NCBI GenBank assembly: GCA_002704755.1
Contig: PAHC01000008.1
Location: 42,236 to 93,162 of the forward strand
Direction: 5' to 3'
Origin: Rhodobiaceae bacterium
Lineage (GTDB): Bacteria; Pseudomonadota; Alphaproteobacteria; Rhizobiales; TMED25
Length of the DNA stretch: 50,927 bases
Positions 18,013-26,903 of the stretch are shown here, piece by piece. Below the pieces are notes generated by a model. It did no database searches. It was not told the DNA's origin and worked only from the letters and a program-made list of their open reading frames with translations. Made by a program: the position numbers and the translations under genes. Each line of letters starts with the position of its first letter. Within the stretch, counting starts at the first letter, position 1.

Positions 18013-18040
18013 TCTGTAGGTTAAGATTTCACATTAATAA

Positions 18041-18514
18041 TTATAGGATTTCATATGGATCATTATAACCTAATTTACTCATAATATGCCGTTCCAAATT
18101 TTCCATTGTATCTGCATTTTTGTCATTGTCATGATCAAATCCATATAAATGTAATGTGCCATGTACAACAAGGTGTGAGATATGTTCTTCAAATTTTTTA
18201 TTCAAATTTATTAATTCATTTTGGATATACTCATAAGATAAAATAATATCACCTAAATGTGGTTTTTCAGATGGGAAAGACAAAACATTGGTGGGCTTAT
18301 TAATTGATCTATATTGATGATTAAGCTGTTCTACCTGATTGTTTGAGGCAAGTAATACACTAATCTCCCTATAACCTTTTATACCAACGTAAGATACAGT
18401 TTGCTTAATAGCTGTTTTAATTAATTTTTTTAATCCAGGATGCTTATTCCAATCGCTAAAATTAATTAGTATATCAGTGAGTAATTCATTTTTTAAAGGC
18501 ATCGCTGTATGCAT
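18041..18514 (-). CDS. ybeY: Endoribonuclease YbeY, 16S rRNA maturation
   Basis: Zinc metalloprotein needed for 16S rRNA 3'-end maturation and ribosome quality control. The 157-aa protein carries the signature H-x3-H-x5-H in VVHGTLHLYGFDHDND, whose three histidines bind zinc. Upstream are the conserved NVLSFPSE and LGDIILS. It overlaps the 3' end of phoH by 29 bp, or by 17 bp if the ATG at 18502 (first residues MPLKN) is used; no clear ribosome-binding site decides between them. phoH-ybeY-lnt is a conserved order. Confidence 0.94.
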   Translation of the reverse strand: MHTAMPLKNELLTDILINFSDWNKHPGLKKLIKTAIKQTVSYVGIKGYREISVLLASNNQVEQLNHQYRSINKPTNVLSFPSEKPHLGDIILSYEYIQNELINLNKKFEEHISHLVVHGTLHLYGFDHDNDKNADTMENLERHIMSKLGYNDPYEIL

Positions 18515-19475
18515 TTATAATCTTGGCTACTAATGTATGCCGCACAACATCAGTTGAGTTAAAATATACTTGTTCAATTTCCTCTATATTTTTTGTAACA
18601 GCAAGCGCATCGAGTAAACCAGATTGGACATTACTTGGCAAATCAATTTGGCTTGGATCTCCTGTGATGACCATTTTACTATTAATACCAAGTCGGGTTA
18701 AAAACATTTTCATTTGAACTGTATTACAATTTTGGGCTTCATCAAGTATGACAAATGCATTTTCGAGGGTTCTCCCCCTCATGAAAGCGAGAGGAGCTAT
18801 TTCAATGGTGTTATTTTCTAGGCCTTTTTCAACTTTATTTGCTGGCAAACAATCATATAGTGCATCATATAGAGGTCTAAGATACGGGTCAATTTTCTCT
18901 TTAAGGTCACCAGGTAAAAATCCAAGTTTCTCTCCAGCTTCCACAGCGGGGCGAGACAAAATTATTCGGTCTATCAATTTATTTTCTAAAAAATAAGCTG
19001 CAGCTGCAACGGCGATATATGTCTTGCCAGTACCAGCAGGACCAACTCCAAATGTGAGTGGGTTATTAAAAATTGAATCTACATAAATATTTTGATTTTG
19101 AGATCTTGGTATTATTGTTTTGATCTTGGTTTTGATAATATTATTTTCCATATTTAATAAACTGTCTTGATTGTTTTTAACTCTGATGGATCCCATGACC
19201 TCTTCTGCACTATTATTTATTCCCAATGTATCTCTATTTATGATATCTAGTATAACATCTTTCGCTATCTTTATTGATTGGTTTTCTCCGTTAATTTGGA
19301 TTGAGTTTCCATGTGGAATAATTTCAACTGGAATCTTACCTTCAATCAACCGTAGGTTCTCATCATTTTTACCAAAAATATTTAAAAGCTTTTTTGAATC
19401 ATTGATAGTTATGCTGATACAGGATTCAGAAATAAATATCACAGATACATTGTCTAGCTTATCGACTATACTCAA
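18486..19475 (-). CDS. phoH: PhoH-like P-loop ATPase (YbeZ)
   Basis: Cytoplasmic ATPase/RNA-helicase-like partner of YbeY. The 329-aa protein has an N-terminal KH-like region, the Walker A GPAGTGKTYIAVAAA (about 142-156), FMRGRTLENAFVILDEAQN with Walker B, and MVITGDPSQIDLP. The start is a TTG at 19475, supported by the ribosome-binding sequence GGAGAA 5 bases upstream. It overlaps the miaB stop by 17 bp. Overlaps on both sides suggest tight translational coupling of miaB, phoH and ybeY. Confidence 0.95.
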   Translation of the reverse strand: MSIVDKLDNVSVIFISESCISITINDSKKLLNIFGKNDENLRLIEGKIPVEIIPHGNSIQINGENQSIKIAKDVILDIINRDTLGINNSAEEVMGSIRVKNNQDSLLNMENNIIKTKIKTIIPRSQNQNIYVDSIFNNPLTFGVGPAGTGKTYIAVAAAAYFLENKLIDRIILSRPAVEAGEKLGFLPGDLKEKIDPYLRPLYDALYDCLPANKVEKGLENNTIEIAPLAFMRGRTLENAFVILDEAQNCNTVQMKMFLTRLGINSKMVITGDPSQIDLPSNVQSGLLDALAVTKNIEEIEQVYFNSTDVVRHTLVAKIINAYSDAFKK

Positions 19476-20784
19476 CTAATTCTCCGCTTAAGTTATTAAC
19501 TTTTATTGTATCTATTTTTACATCTACAAAATCACCAATTTTGCTTTTATTTTCTATATTTTTAAAAAAAACTGATTGCATATACGGTGTTTTACCAACG
19601 AGTTGGTTGATTTCTCTTCCTTTCCTCTCAACTAAGATACTTATAATTTTTCCTTTACTTTGATCATTAAATTCAAGTTGTTGTTGCTTAAGTATATCCT
19701 GAAGTAGTTTTAATCTTTCAGATTTTATATTTTGTGGAATTTGTTTTTCATAATCAGCAGATGGTGTTCCTGGTCTAGGTGAATAATTGAATGAATATGC
19801 TTGCGCGTACTTTATTTTTTTAACTAAATCAATTGTTAACTCAAAGTCTTTATCAGTTTCACCTGGAAATCCTGTAATGAAATCACTTGATAATGCGATG
19901 TCACTTCGAGCGTTCCGGATCTTTTCAATTATTTCTATATATTCCTCACAGGTGTGTTTTCTATTCATAAGTTTTAATATTCTATTAGACCCTGATTGAA
20001 TCGGTAAATGAATATAAGGCATAAGCTTTTTAATATCTCTATGCGCATCAATTAATTCTTGGTTTACATCAACGGGATGATTTGTTGTGTATCTGATTCT
20101 TTCTAAGCCTGCGAGCTTGGATAATTCATATATTAGGTTAGCCAGATTTGAAATTCCGCCATTGAGTCCTTCCCCATGATAGGCATTTACATTTTGACCT
20201 AGCAAGGTTATTTCTGAAACTCCTTGGCTTAGTAGTTGTTTAGTCTCTTCAACTAGTTCTTTTGCAGTTCTGGAATATTCAGCCCCGCGTGTATAAGGGA
20301 CAACACAAAAGGTACAAAATTTATCACACCCTTCTTGTATTGTTAAAAATGCGGAAGGTTTTTTTTCAGATCTAACTCGCTCTTTTAACAGATCAAATTT
20401 ATTTTCAATTGGAAAATCTGTTTCAACATACTTTATCTTCTTATTTAATTTTGAGACAAGTTCAGGAATCTTATGATATGTTTGTGGACCAATAACTAAA
20501 TCAACCTCTGGCATTCTTTGAATAATCTCCTTATCCTCAGCTTGAGCCACACAGCCTGCTACAATAATTTTTTTTTCTTTTCTTATTTTTTTTAATCTTC
20601 CAATATCTGAGTATAATTTTTCAGCAGCTTTTTCTCGAATATGACAAGTGTTAAAAATAATTAAATCACTTTCATTTAGATTATTAGTTTGTTTATAACC
20701 ATTCTCAGATAATGACTCCATAATTCTCTCTGAGTCATATACATTCATCTGACAACCATAAGTTTTTAAAAATACTTTCTTCAT
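19459..20784 (-). CDS. miaB: tRNA-2-methylthio-N6-dimethylallyladenosine synthase
   Basis: Radical-SAM methylthiotransferase that modifies i6A37 of tRNAs reading UNN codons. The 441-aa protein has the three domains of the family. The N-terminal domain has cysteines in YGCQMNVYDSE, FNTCHIREKA and VAGCVAQ for the auxiliary iron-sulfur cluster. The radical-SAM core has GCDKFCTFCVVPYTRG (about 148-163), and a C-terminal TRAM domain spans about 375-440. It lies 8 bp after plsC. Confidence 0.97.
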   Translation of the reverse strand: MKKVFLKTYGCQMNVYDSERIMESLSENGYKQTNNLNESDLIIFNTCHIREKAAEKLYSDIGRLKKIRKEKKIIVAGCVAQAEDKEIIQRMPEVDLVIGPQTYHKIPELVSKLNKKIKYVETDFPIENKFDLLKERVRSEKKPSAFLTIQEGCDKFCTFCVVPYTRGAEYSRTAKELVEETKQLLSQGVSEITLLGQNVNAYHGEGLNGGISNLANLIYELSKLAGLERIRYTTNHPVDVNQELIDAHRDIKKLMPYIHLPIQSGSNRILKLMNRKHTCEEYIEIIEKIRNARSDIALSSDFITGFPGETDKDFELTIDLVKKIKYAQAYSFNYSPRPGTPSADYEKQIPQNIKSERLKLLQDILKQQQLEFNDQSKGKIISILVERKGREINQLVGKTPYMQSVFFKNIENKSKIGDFVDVKIDTIKVNNLSGELVEYSR

Positions 20785-20792
20785 TATTTATT

Positions 20793-21566
20793 TTAGACAC
20801 CTCTATTCAATGATTTCTGAAATCCCGAGCGAACAAGGTTTTCACATTCTTTTGCAATTTCTTTTCTAGTTTTATTTTCTGAGATGTCAATTTTATTATG
20901 AAAAGTTACCTCAATATCAAAAATACCTGCCTTAATAATACCGTACAAGTGTGATAATAAATCCATTTCACCATACCATGCAATTAATTGACGGTGAGTT
21001 CTTCCCATTGCCATACCATTATATTTTTTGTATGCGATTGAGATGGGTTGGATTTTTATTTCTGATCCTCTGATCTTCTCACAAATCATGAATATTGATG
21101 ATTTAAATGGAAGTATCTTATTTCCATCTGTGGAAGTCCCTTCGGGAAAAATAGTTACATTTTCATGATTTAATAATCTATTTTTTATTATATCGGATGT
21201 TTCTGTTAATTTTTTTGGACTATTTCTATCAATAAATATAGTTTTTTGCAGTTTTGCCAAATAACTGACGAATATCCACTTTGAGACATCATTCTTTGCG
21301 ACAAATGATGTGGGAATTAGTGAGCTTATTATAAATATGTCTATCCATGAGGCATGATTTGATATGATAAGCGAGGCATTAATAGATGGTTTTCCAATTA
21401 TTTTTATTTTTATGCCAAGCAATTTTAATACAGCCCTGTGATAAAACATTGGCACTTCATATGAGGATGACAGATTAAGTAATCTAATGACAGATTGTAT
21501 AGGAAGTAAAATTGTAGTTAGCAGAATTAATAAAATTATTATGATTAGAGATCTGATTAATTTCAT
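20793..21566 (-). CDS. plsC: 1-acyl-sn-glycerol-3-phosphate acyltransferase (PlsC family)
   Basis: Transfers an acyl group to lysophosphatidic acid to give phosphatidic acid, or acts on a related lysophospholipid. The 257-aa protein starts with a strong hydrophobic segment (about 8-27). It has the HX4D catalytic motif as NHASWID (about 71-77) and the glycerol-phosphate-binding FPEGTSTDGN (about 140-149). The exact acceptor cannot be told from sequence. Its start is 2 bp from the fur stop, within the array. Confidence 0.9.
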   Translation of the reverse strand: MKLIRSLIIIILLILLTTILLPIQSVIRLLNLSSSYEVPMFYHRAVLKLLGIKIKIIGKPSINASLIISNHASWIDIFIISSLIPTSFVAKNDVSKWIFVSYLAKLQKTIFIDRNSPKKLTETSDIIKNRLLNHENVTIFPEGTSTDGNKILPFKSSIFMICEKIRGSEIKIQPISIAYKKYNGMAMGRTHRQLIAWYGEMDLLSHLYGIIKAGIFDIEVTFHNKIDISENKTRKEIAKECENLVRSGFQKSLNRGV

Positions 21567-21568
21567 AT

Positions 21569-21991
21569 TTAGCTATTTTTATCATCTGATTTTTTTACTG
21601 CATAAATTTCAAGCCGGTGATTGATAATATTATAACCTAGCTTATCAGCTATCCGTTCCTGTAGCTTCTCAATTTCTTCATCATGAAATTCTATTACACT
21701 GCCCGTTTCGATATCAATTAGGTGATCGTGGTGATTGGCTGGTATAGTTTCATATCGTGATTTCCCGTCTTTAAACTCATGTTTTTCAAGTATCCCATTA
21801 TCATTAAATAATTTCAGGGTTCGATATACCGTAGCTAGTGAAATATTTTTATTGATTTTACTGGTTCTTCTGTATAACTCTTCAGCATCTGGGTGATCAT
21901 CTGATGCAGATAGCACACGAGCAATAATCTTTCTTTGCTCTGTCATACGTAATCCAAATTGGACACATTTTTTTTCAATACTGTTATCCAT
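21569..21991 (-). CDS. fur: Fur-family metal-responsive repressor (Fur/Mur)
   Basis: Dimeric metal-dependent repressor of iron or manganese uptake genes; in several Alphaproteobacteria this protein senses manganese and is called Mur. The 140-aa protein has a winged helix with RMTEQRKIIARVL and ISLATVYRTLKLF (about 50-62), then the metal-binding block HHDHLIDIETGSVIEF (about 91-106) and the C-terminal DEEIEKLQ helix. No CxxC structural zinc site is present, as usual in this group. Together with irr (2917-3351) it gives two Fur-type regulators in the window. Fur versus Mur is not resolvable here. Confidence 0.92.
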   Translation of the reverse strand: MDNSIEKKCVQFGLRMTEQRKIIARVLSASDDHPDAEELYRRTSKINKNISLATVYRTLKLFNDNGILEKHEFKDGKSRYETIPANHHDHLIDIETGSVIEFHDEEIEKLQERIADKLGYNIINHRLEIYAVKKSDDKNS

Positions 21992-22038
21992 ATCTGCAGA
22001 GTTTATTGTTAATTTTGATTTTTAATATAACACTAAAA

Positions 22039-22497
22039 TTATTTATTTACTAATCTATAAACTATAGCATCTATATTCTCATTTAATATTTTGTAGTAAC
22101 CAATCCTTCTACTAACAGCTCTGAAGCCATATTTTTTATATAAGTTTATCGCTTGGTTGTTAGTTTCAGCAACTTCTAAAAAGAACTCACTGATTTGTAG
22201 AGCTGATAGTGCGACAATTGTCTTATACAAGAGCAAATTAGCAAATCCTTTTCTCCTATGGTTTATATCAATAACAAGCATATATATGTCACAAGTATTT
22301 TCAGCTTTTTTTCCAGTTATGAAACCCACAATTTCTTCAACTAGAGAGAGGACATAAACAAAAGAATTGTTATCACTGATTAATTTTTTATAATAATCTG
22401 GTTCCCAATTTTGATGATATCCTCTACTCATAATTTCTGTAATTTCTCGGGCATCTTCAATTCTTGCTTCTCTGAAATTTGGGAGAGAATTATTCAT
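22039..22497 (-). CDS. rimI: Ribosomal-protein-alanine N-acetyltransferase-like GNAT protein (RimI)
   Basis: RimI acetylates the N-terminal alanine of ribosomal protein S18. The 152-aa single-domain GNAT protein has the acetyl-CoA motif VIDINHRRKGFANLLL (about 73-88) and the later LEVAETNNQAINLYKKYGFRAVSRRIGYY, typical of RimI. It sits next to tsaB with an 8-bp overlap, a linkage seen in many bacteria, which supports RimI over a generic acetyltransferase. Confidence 0.87.
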   Translation of the reverse strand: MNNSLPNFREARIEDAREITEIMSRGYHQNWEPDYYKKLISDNNSFVYVLSLVEEIVGFITGKKAENTCDIYMLVIDINHRRKGFANLLLYKTIVALSALQISEFFLEVAETNNQAINLYKKYGFRAVSRRIGYYKILNENIDAIVYRLVNK

Positions 22498-23170
22498 AGA
22501 TTTTTTTCTTTTTGTATTTTTTTACATTTGGATCTCTTACGTAGATCGGTTGAACTAATTGTTGCTGAGTATTTGTGATACTCTGTAGTTCTGATAAATT
22601 TTTTTCATCAATAAGATAATTAGATTCTAATTTTTCTAAATTTATATTTCTCTTGATTGCATGTCTTAATAGTTCGTTGCTTGTATCAATTACATACGGA
22701 TTATCTTGCTGTATTTGATCAAACACCTCATTAACATTTAGAATATTGGGTTTTTTTTCTTTGCTTCCAGATATACTAAAATTTTGACAATAAAAATCTC
22801 CATTATTTGATGGTACTAGTATCATTTTGTAAGAGTTATAGAAGTTATTTCTATTATACGTTCTAGCAATTAATTCATGTTGTGTTATCCCGAAAGCGGG
22901 TATATTTCTTGAGATAGAAATCCCTTTAGTAATAGCAATACCAGTTCTGATATTTGTATAATTTCCTGGTCCAACAACTGAAAAAACATTATCTAATTGT
23001 GCATATTCTAAATTATTGTCCAATAATAATTTCTCAATTTTAGGTACAATCAAATCGCTTGCATATTTTGAGTCATTTGTTTCAATTTTTAAGGAATAGA
23101 CTGACACTTTGTCATTTATCAAAGCAACCATTAAGTTGTTTGAAACAACATCGATAAAGAGGCTTATCAT
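22490..23170 (-). CDS. tsaB: tRNA threonylcarbamoyladenosine synthesis protein TsaB
   Basis: Non-catalytic actin-like ATPase-fold partner of TsaD and TsaE in making t6A37 of ANN-decoding tRNAs. The 226-aa protein is divergent but keeps the N-terminal strand-loop of the fold, the diagnostic SVVGPGNYTNIRTGIAITKGIS (about 64-85 on this frame) and the conserved PAFGITQHELIA. The C-terminal half is weakly conserved and ends in a lysine-rich tail (KKYKKKK). It is 6 bp after nfu. Confidence 0.88.
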   Translation of the reverse strand: MISLFIDVVSNNLMVALINDKVSVYSLKIETNDSKYASDLIVPKIEKLLLDNNLEYAQLDNVFSVVGPGNYTNIRTGIAITKGISISRNIPAFGITQHELIARTYNRNNFYNSYKMILVPSNNGDFYCQNFSISGSKEKKPNILNVNEVFDQIQQDNPYVIDTSNELLRHAIKRNINLEKLESNYLIDEKNLSELQSITNTQQQLVQPIYVRDPNVKKYKKKKIYE

Positions 23171-23176
23171 CTTGTT

Positions 23177-23728
23177 TTATATAGCCTGAACTTCCATAAC
23201 TTCAGGAACATAATGTTTTAGAAGATTTTCGATTCCATTTTTCAGCGTCATGGTTGAGCTTGGGCAACCCGCACATGCACCTTGCAGGTTAAGATAGACT
23301 ATGCCTGATTTGAATCCTTGAAATGTTATATCACCGCCATCATGTGCAACAGCGGGCCTCACTCTAGTCTCAATAAGTTCTTTTATTTTACCTACAGTTT
23401 CAGTATCAGCTGGATCAAAAAATTCATCCATTTTAGATACATTATCTGCAATCAATAATGGTTGTCCTGATATGAAGTGATCCATTATTTCGCCAAGAAT
23501 AATGGGTTTTAATTGAGGCCACTCGAACTTAGTTTTTGTAACAGTTATAAAATCGTCCGAAAAAAAAACTCCTGAGATACCATCAATGGCGAATATCTTT
23601 TCTGCGAGGGGTGACTCTTGGGCTTGAATGGCGTTTGTATATTCCTTAGTCGACCCAGGTAAGACCTCACATCCTGGAATAAATTTTAATGTATTTGGGT
23701 TTGGTGTAGATACAGTTTCTATAAACAT
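23177..23728 (-). CDS. NifU-like iron-sulfur cluster carrier (Nfu)
   Basis: Scaffold or carrier that passes [4Fe-4S] clusters to target enzymes such as lipoyl synthase and aconitase. The 183-aa protein has the Nfu N-terminal domain, opening ETVSTPNPNTLKFIPG and typical of alphaproteobacterial and mitochondrial Nfu. The NifU C-terminal domain follows from about 110 (VRPAVAHDGGDITFQGF), with the cluster-binding CxxC in LQGACAGCPSS. GAGGAA lies 7 bases before the ATG as a good ribosome-binding site. The 79-base gap to uspA could hold a promoter, but no clear hexamers are seen. Confidence 0.94.
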   Translation of the reverse strand: MFIETVSTPNPNTLKFIPGCEVLPGSTKEYTNAIQAQESPLAEKIFAIDGISGVFFSDDFITVTKTKFEWPQLKPIILGEIMDHFISGQPLLIADNVSKMDEFFDPADTETVGKIKELIETRVRPAVAHDGGDITFQGFKSGIVYLNLQGACAGCPSSTMTLKNGIENLLKHYVPEVMEVQAI

Positions 23729-23807
23729 ATTAACATTTCCTCGTTAAGTCTAATTTAGATATTCATTCAAAATATTTCAAGTATGTTGCAGTTTTTCAAG
23801 TATTTCT

Positions 23808-24284
23808 CTAATTTATTGTTAGTTCTAAAATATCTTTTTCAGTTAGTTGCCCAGGAATAATAGTGATAGGGATTGGGAAGTTGCCTGCTTTTGATCCAAC
23901 AAATTGACTGACCAATGGACCAGGATTTCCACTATCACTCGCTGCAGCTAGCACAAGTAAAGATATTGATCCGTCCTCATTAATAAAGTTAATTATTTCA
24001 GTTGATGGTGAACCAAACCTTATTACTAACTCAGACACAAGTCCTGTTTCTAGATTTACTTTTTCAGAATATTCACTCAGTACTTCCCTTGCCTTTTCTT
24101 CAGCCTCTTGCCTCATAATACCCTCTACACCGTAGATATTTTTAAAATCTGATGTGTTAATTATTCTCAGTAGCGTAAGCCTTCCATTAGTTTGTATTGC
24201 CCTTCTAGAAGCATAACTAATCGCCCTATGGCATTCAGTTGTATCATCTACAACAACCAAGAATTTTCTAATATTTTTTGACAT
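23808..24284 (-). CDS. Universal stress protein (UspA family)
   Basis: Small cytoplasmic protein of the UspA alpha/beta fold, usually linked to stress survival. The 158-aa protein starts with the typical strand KFLVVVDDTTECHRAISYA. In the C-terminal half it has SLLVLAAASDSGNPGPLVSQFVGSK followed by PITIIPG, near the site where ATP-binding members carry G-x2-G-x9-G-S/T. The glycine spacing here is not clearly the ATP-binding type. Ligand and role are unknown. A candidate -10 box lies about 25 bases upstream. Confidence 0.85.
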   Translation of the reverse strand: MSKNIRKFLVVVDDTTECHRAISYASRRAIQTNGRLTLLRIINTSDFKNIYGVEGIMRQEAEEKAREVLSEYSEKVNLETGLVSELVIRFGSPSTEIINFINEDGSISLLVLAAASDSGNPGPLVSQFVGSKAGNFPIPITIIPGQLTEKDILELTIN

Positions 24285-24307
24285 GTTTATAAAATAAATA
24301 AAGTAAA

Positions 24308-24323
24308 TATAATATATATTATA
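24308..24323 (-). promoter_or_regulatory. Candidate -10 region upstream of uspA
   Basis: In the trpS-uspA gap, a 16-base perfect palindrome of only A and T (TATAATATATATTATA) starts, on the minus strand, with the consensus -10 hexamer TATAAT, about 34 bases before the uspA ATG. No good -35 hexamer is seen at 16-18 bases. AT-only palindromes arise easily in this DNA, so this is a weak call. Confidence 0.3.
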
Positions 24324-24332
24324 CGCTCTATT

Positions 24333-25349
24333 TTAGCTTAAACCTATTATTTTTTTTGTTTCTACTAAAACCGGCTCACAGATTTCACGGGCTTTTGATG
24401 CACCATTATTTAGAATATTGTTGATGTAAGATTTATCACTCATAATTTTTTTCATTTCATTTCCAATGGGACAAATTTTTTCAACAAGTAGTTCTGTTAA
24501 GCTAGTTTTAAGATGAGAAAATTGCTTACCACTAAAATCTTCTACTATCTTTTTTGGAGACTCACCAAGGACCCCAGCATATATAGATAGAAGGTTTTTT
24601 AACTCAGGTCGATCGTTAACCAACTTATAGTTGTCAGGTATGCTATCCGAGTCTGTTTTTGCTTTTCTTATTTTATTTGCGATAAGGTCTGCTTCATCAA
24701 GTACGTTAATTCTAGTCATATCTGATATTTCTGAGCTAGACATTTTTTTAAGACCGTCTCTTAATGACATAACTCTTGGTACAGGACCGCTTATCAAAGG
24801 TTCTGGTAGGATAAAAAATTCATCTTTATTATAGAGTTGTTGTATTCTATCTTTAAAATCTATATTGAATTTTTGAGCAATATCTCTTGACAATTCTATA
24901 TGCTGTTTTTGATCTTCTCCAACAGGTACATGTGTAGCCTTGTAAGCTAAAATATCAGCTGCCATGAGTATTGGATAAGTATATAGTCCCACAGACATAT
25001 TCTCTTTATTTTTACCAGCTTTTTCTTTAAATTGGGTCATTCTGTTCAGCCAGCCAACTCTTGCTACACAATTTAGCAACCACGATAGCTCTGCATGTTC
25101 TTTTACTTTGCTTTGATTGAAAATTATACTTTTTTCAGGGTCGAGGCCAGACGCAATGAAGCCAGCTGTAATTTCATAAATATTTTTTTGCAACTTTGAT
25201 GGATCTTGCCAAACAGTAATTGAATGTAGATCAACAACACAATATACGCATTCAGCATTATTTTGTAGCTTTACAAAATTTACAATCGCACCCAAATAAT
25301 TACCTAGATGTAAATTACCTGATGGCTGTATACCAGAAAAAACTCTCAT
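24333..25349 (-). CDS. trpS: Tryptophanyl-tRNA synthetase
   Basis: Class I synthetase that charges tRNA(Trp). The 338-aa protein has the N-terminal MRVFSGIQPSGNLHLGNYLGA with the HIGH-like HLGN. It also has the VPVGEDQKQHIELSRDIA block and the KMSKS-like KKMSSSE (about 206-212). Length and motif order are those of bacterial TrpS. It is 10 bp after murJ, the usual alphaproteobacterial neighbour. Confidence 0.97.
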   Translation of the reverse strand: MRVFSGIQPSGNLHLGNYLGAIVNFVKLQNNAECVYCVVDLHSITVWQDPSKLQKNIYEITAGFIASGLDPEKSIIFNQSKVKEHAELSWLLNCVARVGWLNRMTQFKEKAGKNKENMSVGLYTYPILMAADILAYKATHVPVGEDQKQHIELSRDIAQKFNIDFKDRIQQLYNKDEFFILPEPLISGPVPRVMSLRDGLKKMSSSEISDMTRINVLDEADLIANKIRKAKTDSDSIPDNYKLVNDRPELKNLLSIYAGVLGESPKKIVEDFSGKQFSHLKTSLTELLVEKICPIGNEMKKIMSDKSYINNILNNGASKAREICEPVLVETKKIIGLS

Positions 25350-25359
25350 AATTCAAAAA

Positions 25360-26895
25360 CTATCCTTCAAGTATTTTATTTAACTCAATTAATTTGAGTT
25401 GAACACACAATATACCATAAAATATTATTCCAATTATTACATATACTATAAGTGTTAAAAAATTAACAATCTCTGAAATAGAATTTATTGATAAAAAAGT
25501 AAAATTTTTGAGACCATATAATAATATTATCATTAAAAAGGAAGCCACTACTATTTTGAGTAATTGGATTAGAGCAGACTTTTTAACAAAATAAATTTTT
25601 TGCTTAATTGACTCATTGATTAGTAAAGCTAAATTTATCCAGGCAGATATTGATGTTCCTATAGCAATACCCATATATCCAATATTTCTAAATAAAATGA
25701 TTGATATGAGCGCATTCAGAATCATACTATAAATAGCATATTCCAGGGGTTTTTTTGTGTTTTCACGAGCAAAAAAAAGTGTTTGAAAAATTTTTATAGA
25801 TATAAAAGCAGGGAGTCCAGCTGCAAAAATCATTAATGCTCTGGATGTTGCTAAGCTGTGTTCGCTGGTGAAAAAACCTCTCTCAAATAAAACAGAAATT
25901 ATATCATATGATAAAAACATTAGGCCAAAAGATGCCGGTATTGCCAATAGCAATGCCAAACTTATAGATTTATCTTGGAGAGTAAGAATATTATTTTTTG
26001 TTTCACTTTTAATCGCAATTGATAATTGAGGTAAAAGTACTACACCGATTGAAATTCCAATAAGTGCAAGTGGAAGCTGATAAATTCTATCAGCGTAATA
26101 CAAATACGAAACTGCACTGTCTTGGAATGACGCTATTATAGTTCCAATAAGTATATTGATTTGTATTACTCCACCTGCAACAATTGCTGGGAAGCATAAA
26201 TGCAAAAAGTTTTTTATATTTTTTGAAATATTTGGAATTCTGATACTAGGGATGTATCCATTTTTGTAACAGCCGTATAAACATAATAATAATTGTATTA
26301 AACCTGATAACGAAAAACTTAAAGTCAAATAAAAAACAGACTGTTTTGAATTTGGAACGTTTAGATTAATCAAAATTAGAAGTGTGATTATCATAGATAA
26401 ATTAAGGAAAATTGGCATCGAAGCCGCGAGGGTAAATTTTCCATTAGAGTTCAAAACACCACAGAGAAGTGAAACAAGAGATATAAAAAATAAGTATGGG
26501 AAAGATATTCTGGCAAGTTGAATGATCAAGTCAAATTTTTCTTTATCATCTATAAATCCAGGCGCCAAAAAATAAACAAAGAATGGCATAAATAATTCAA
26601 ATATACATACGATTATAATCAATATCCAGAATATGAAATTAAAGATTTCTTTAAAAAATATTTTTTTATCATCATTTGTTATTTTTTTTGAAAATAGAGG
26701 GATAAAAGATATATTGAGAGTGCCTTCAGCAAGAACTCTTCTGAAGATATTTGGAAATCTCATTGCAACAAAGAAAACGTCTGCAATACCTCCAGCCCCA
26801 AGAGATGCAGCGATGAGAATATCTCTAAAGAAACCAAGCACTCTACTGACAAGTGTCATACCGGATGTTTTTATTAAAGGCTTGATAATTTTCAT
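25360..26895 (-). CDS. murJ: Lipid II flippase MurJ
   Basis: Polytopic MOP-superfamily inner-membrane protein that flips the lipid-linked peptidoglycan precursor outward. The 511-aa protein shows about 14 hydrophobic segments along its length. The family N terminus TSGMTLVSRVLGFFRDILIAASLGAG is followed by ADVFFVAMRFPNIFRRVLAEG, whose arginines line the cavity in known MurJ. It lies between glnD (8-bp gap) and trpS. Confidence 0.95.
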   Translation of the reverse strand: MKIIKPLIKTSGMTLVSRVLGFFRDILIAASLGAGGIADVFFVAMRFPNIFRRVLAEGTLNISFIPLFSKKITNDDKKIFFKEIFNFIFWILIIIVCIFELFMPFFVYFLAPGFIDDKEKFDLIIQLARISFPYLFFISLVSLLCGVLNSNGKFTLAASMPIFLNLSMIITLLILINLNVPNSKQSVFYLTLSFSLSGLIQLLLCLYGCYKNGYIPSIRIPNISKNIKNFLHLCFPAIVAGGVIQINILIGTIIASFQDSAVSYLYYADRIYQLPLALIGISIGVVLLPQLSIAIKSETKNNILTLQDKSISLALLLAIPASFGLMFLSYDIISVLFERGFFTSEHSLATSRALMIFAAGLPAFISIKIFQTLFFARENTKKPLEYAIYSMILNALISIILFRNIGYMGIAIGTSISAWINLALLINESIKQKIYFVKKSALIQLLKIVVASFLMIILLYGLKNFTFLSINSISEIVNFLTLIVYVIIGIIFYGILCVQLKLIELNKILEG

Positions 26896-26903
26896 GAGGT
26901 CAT

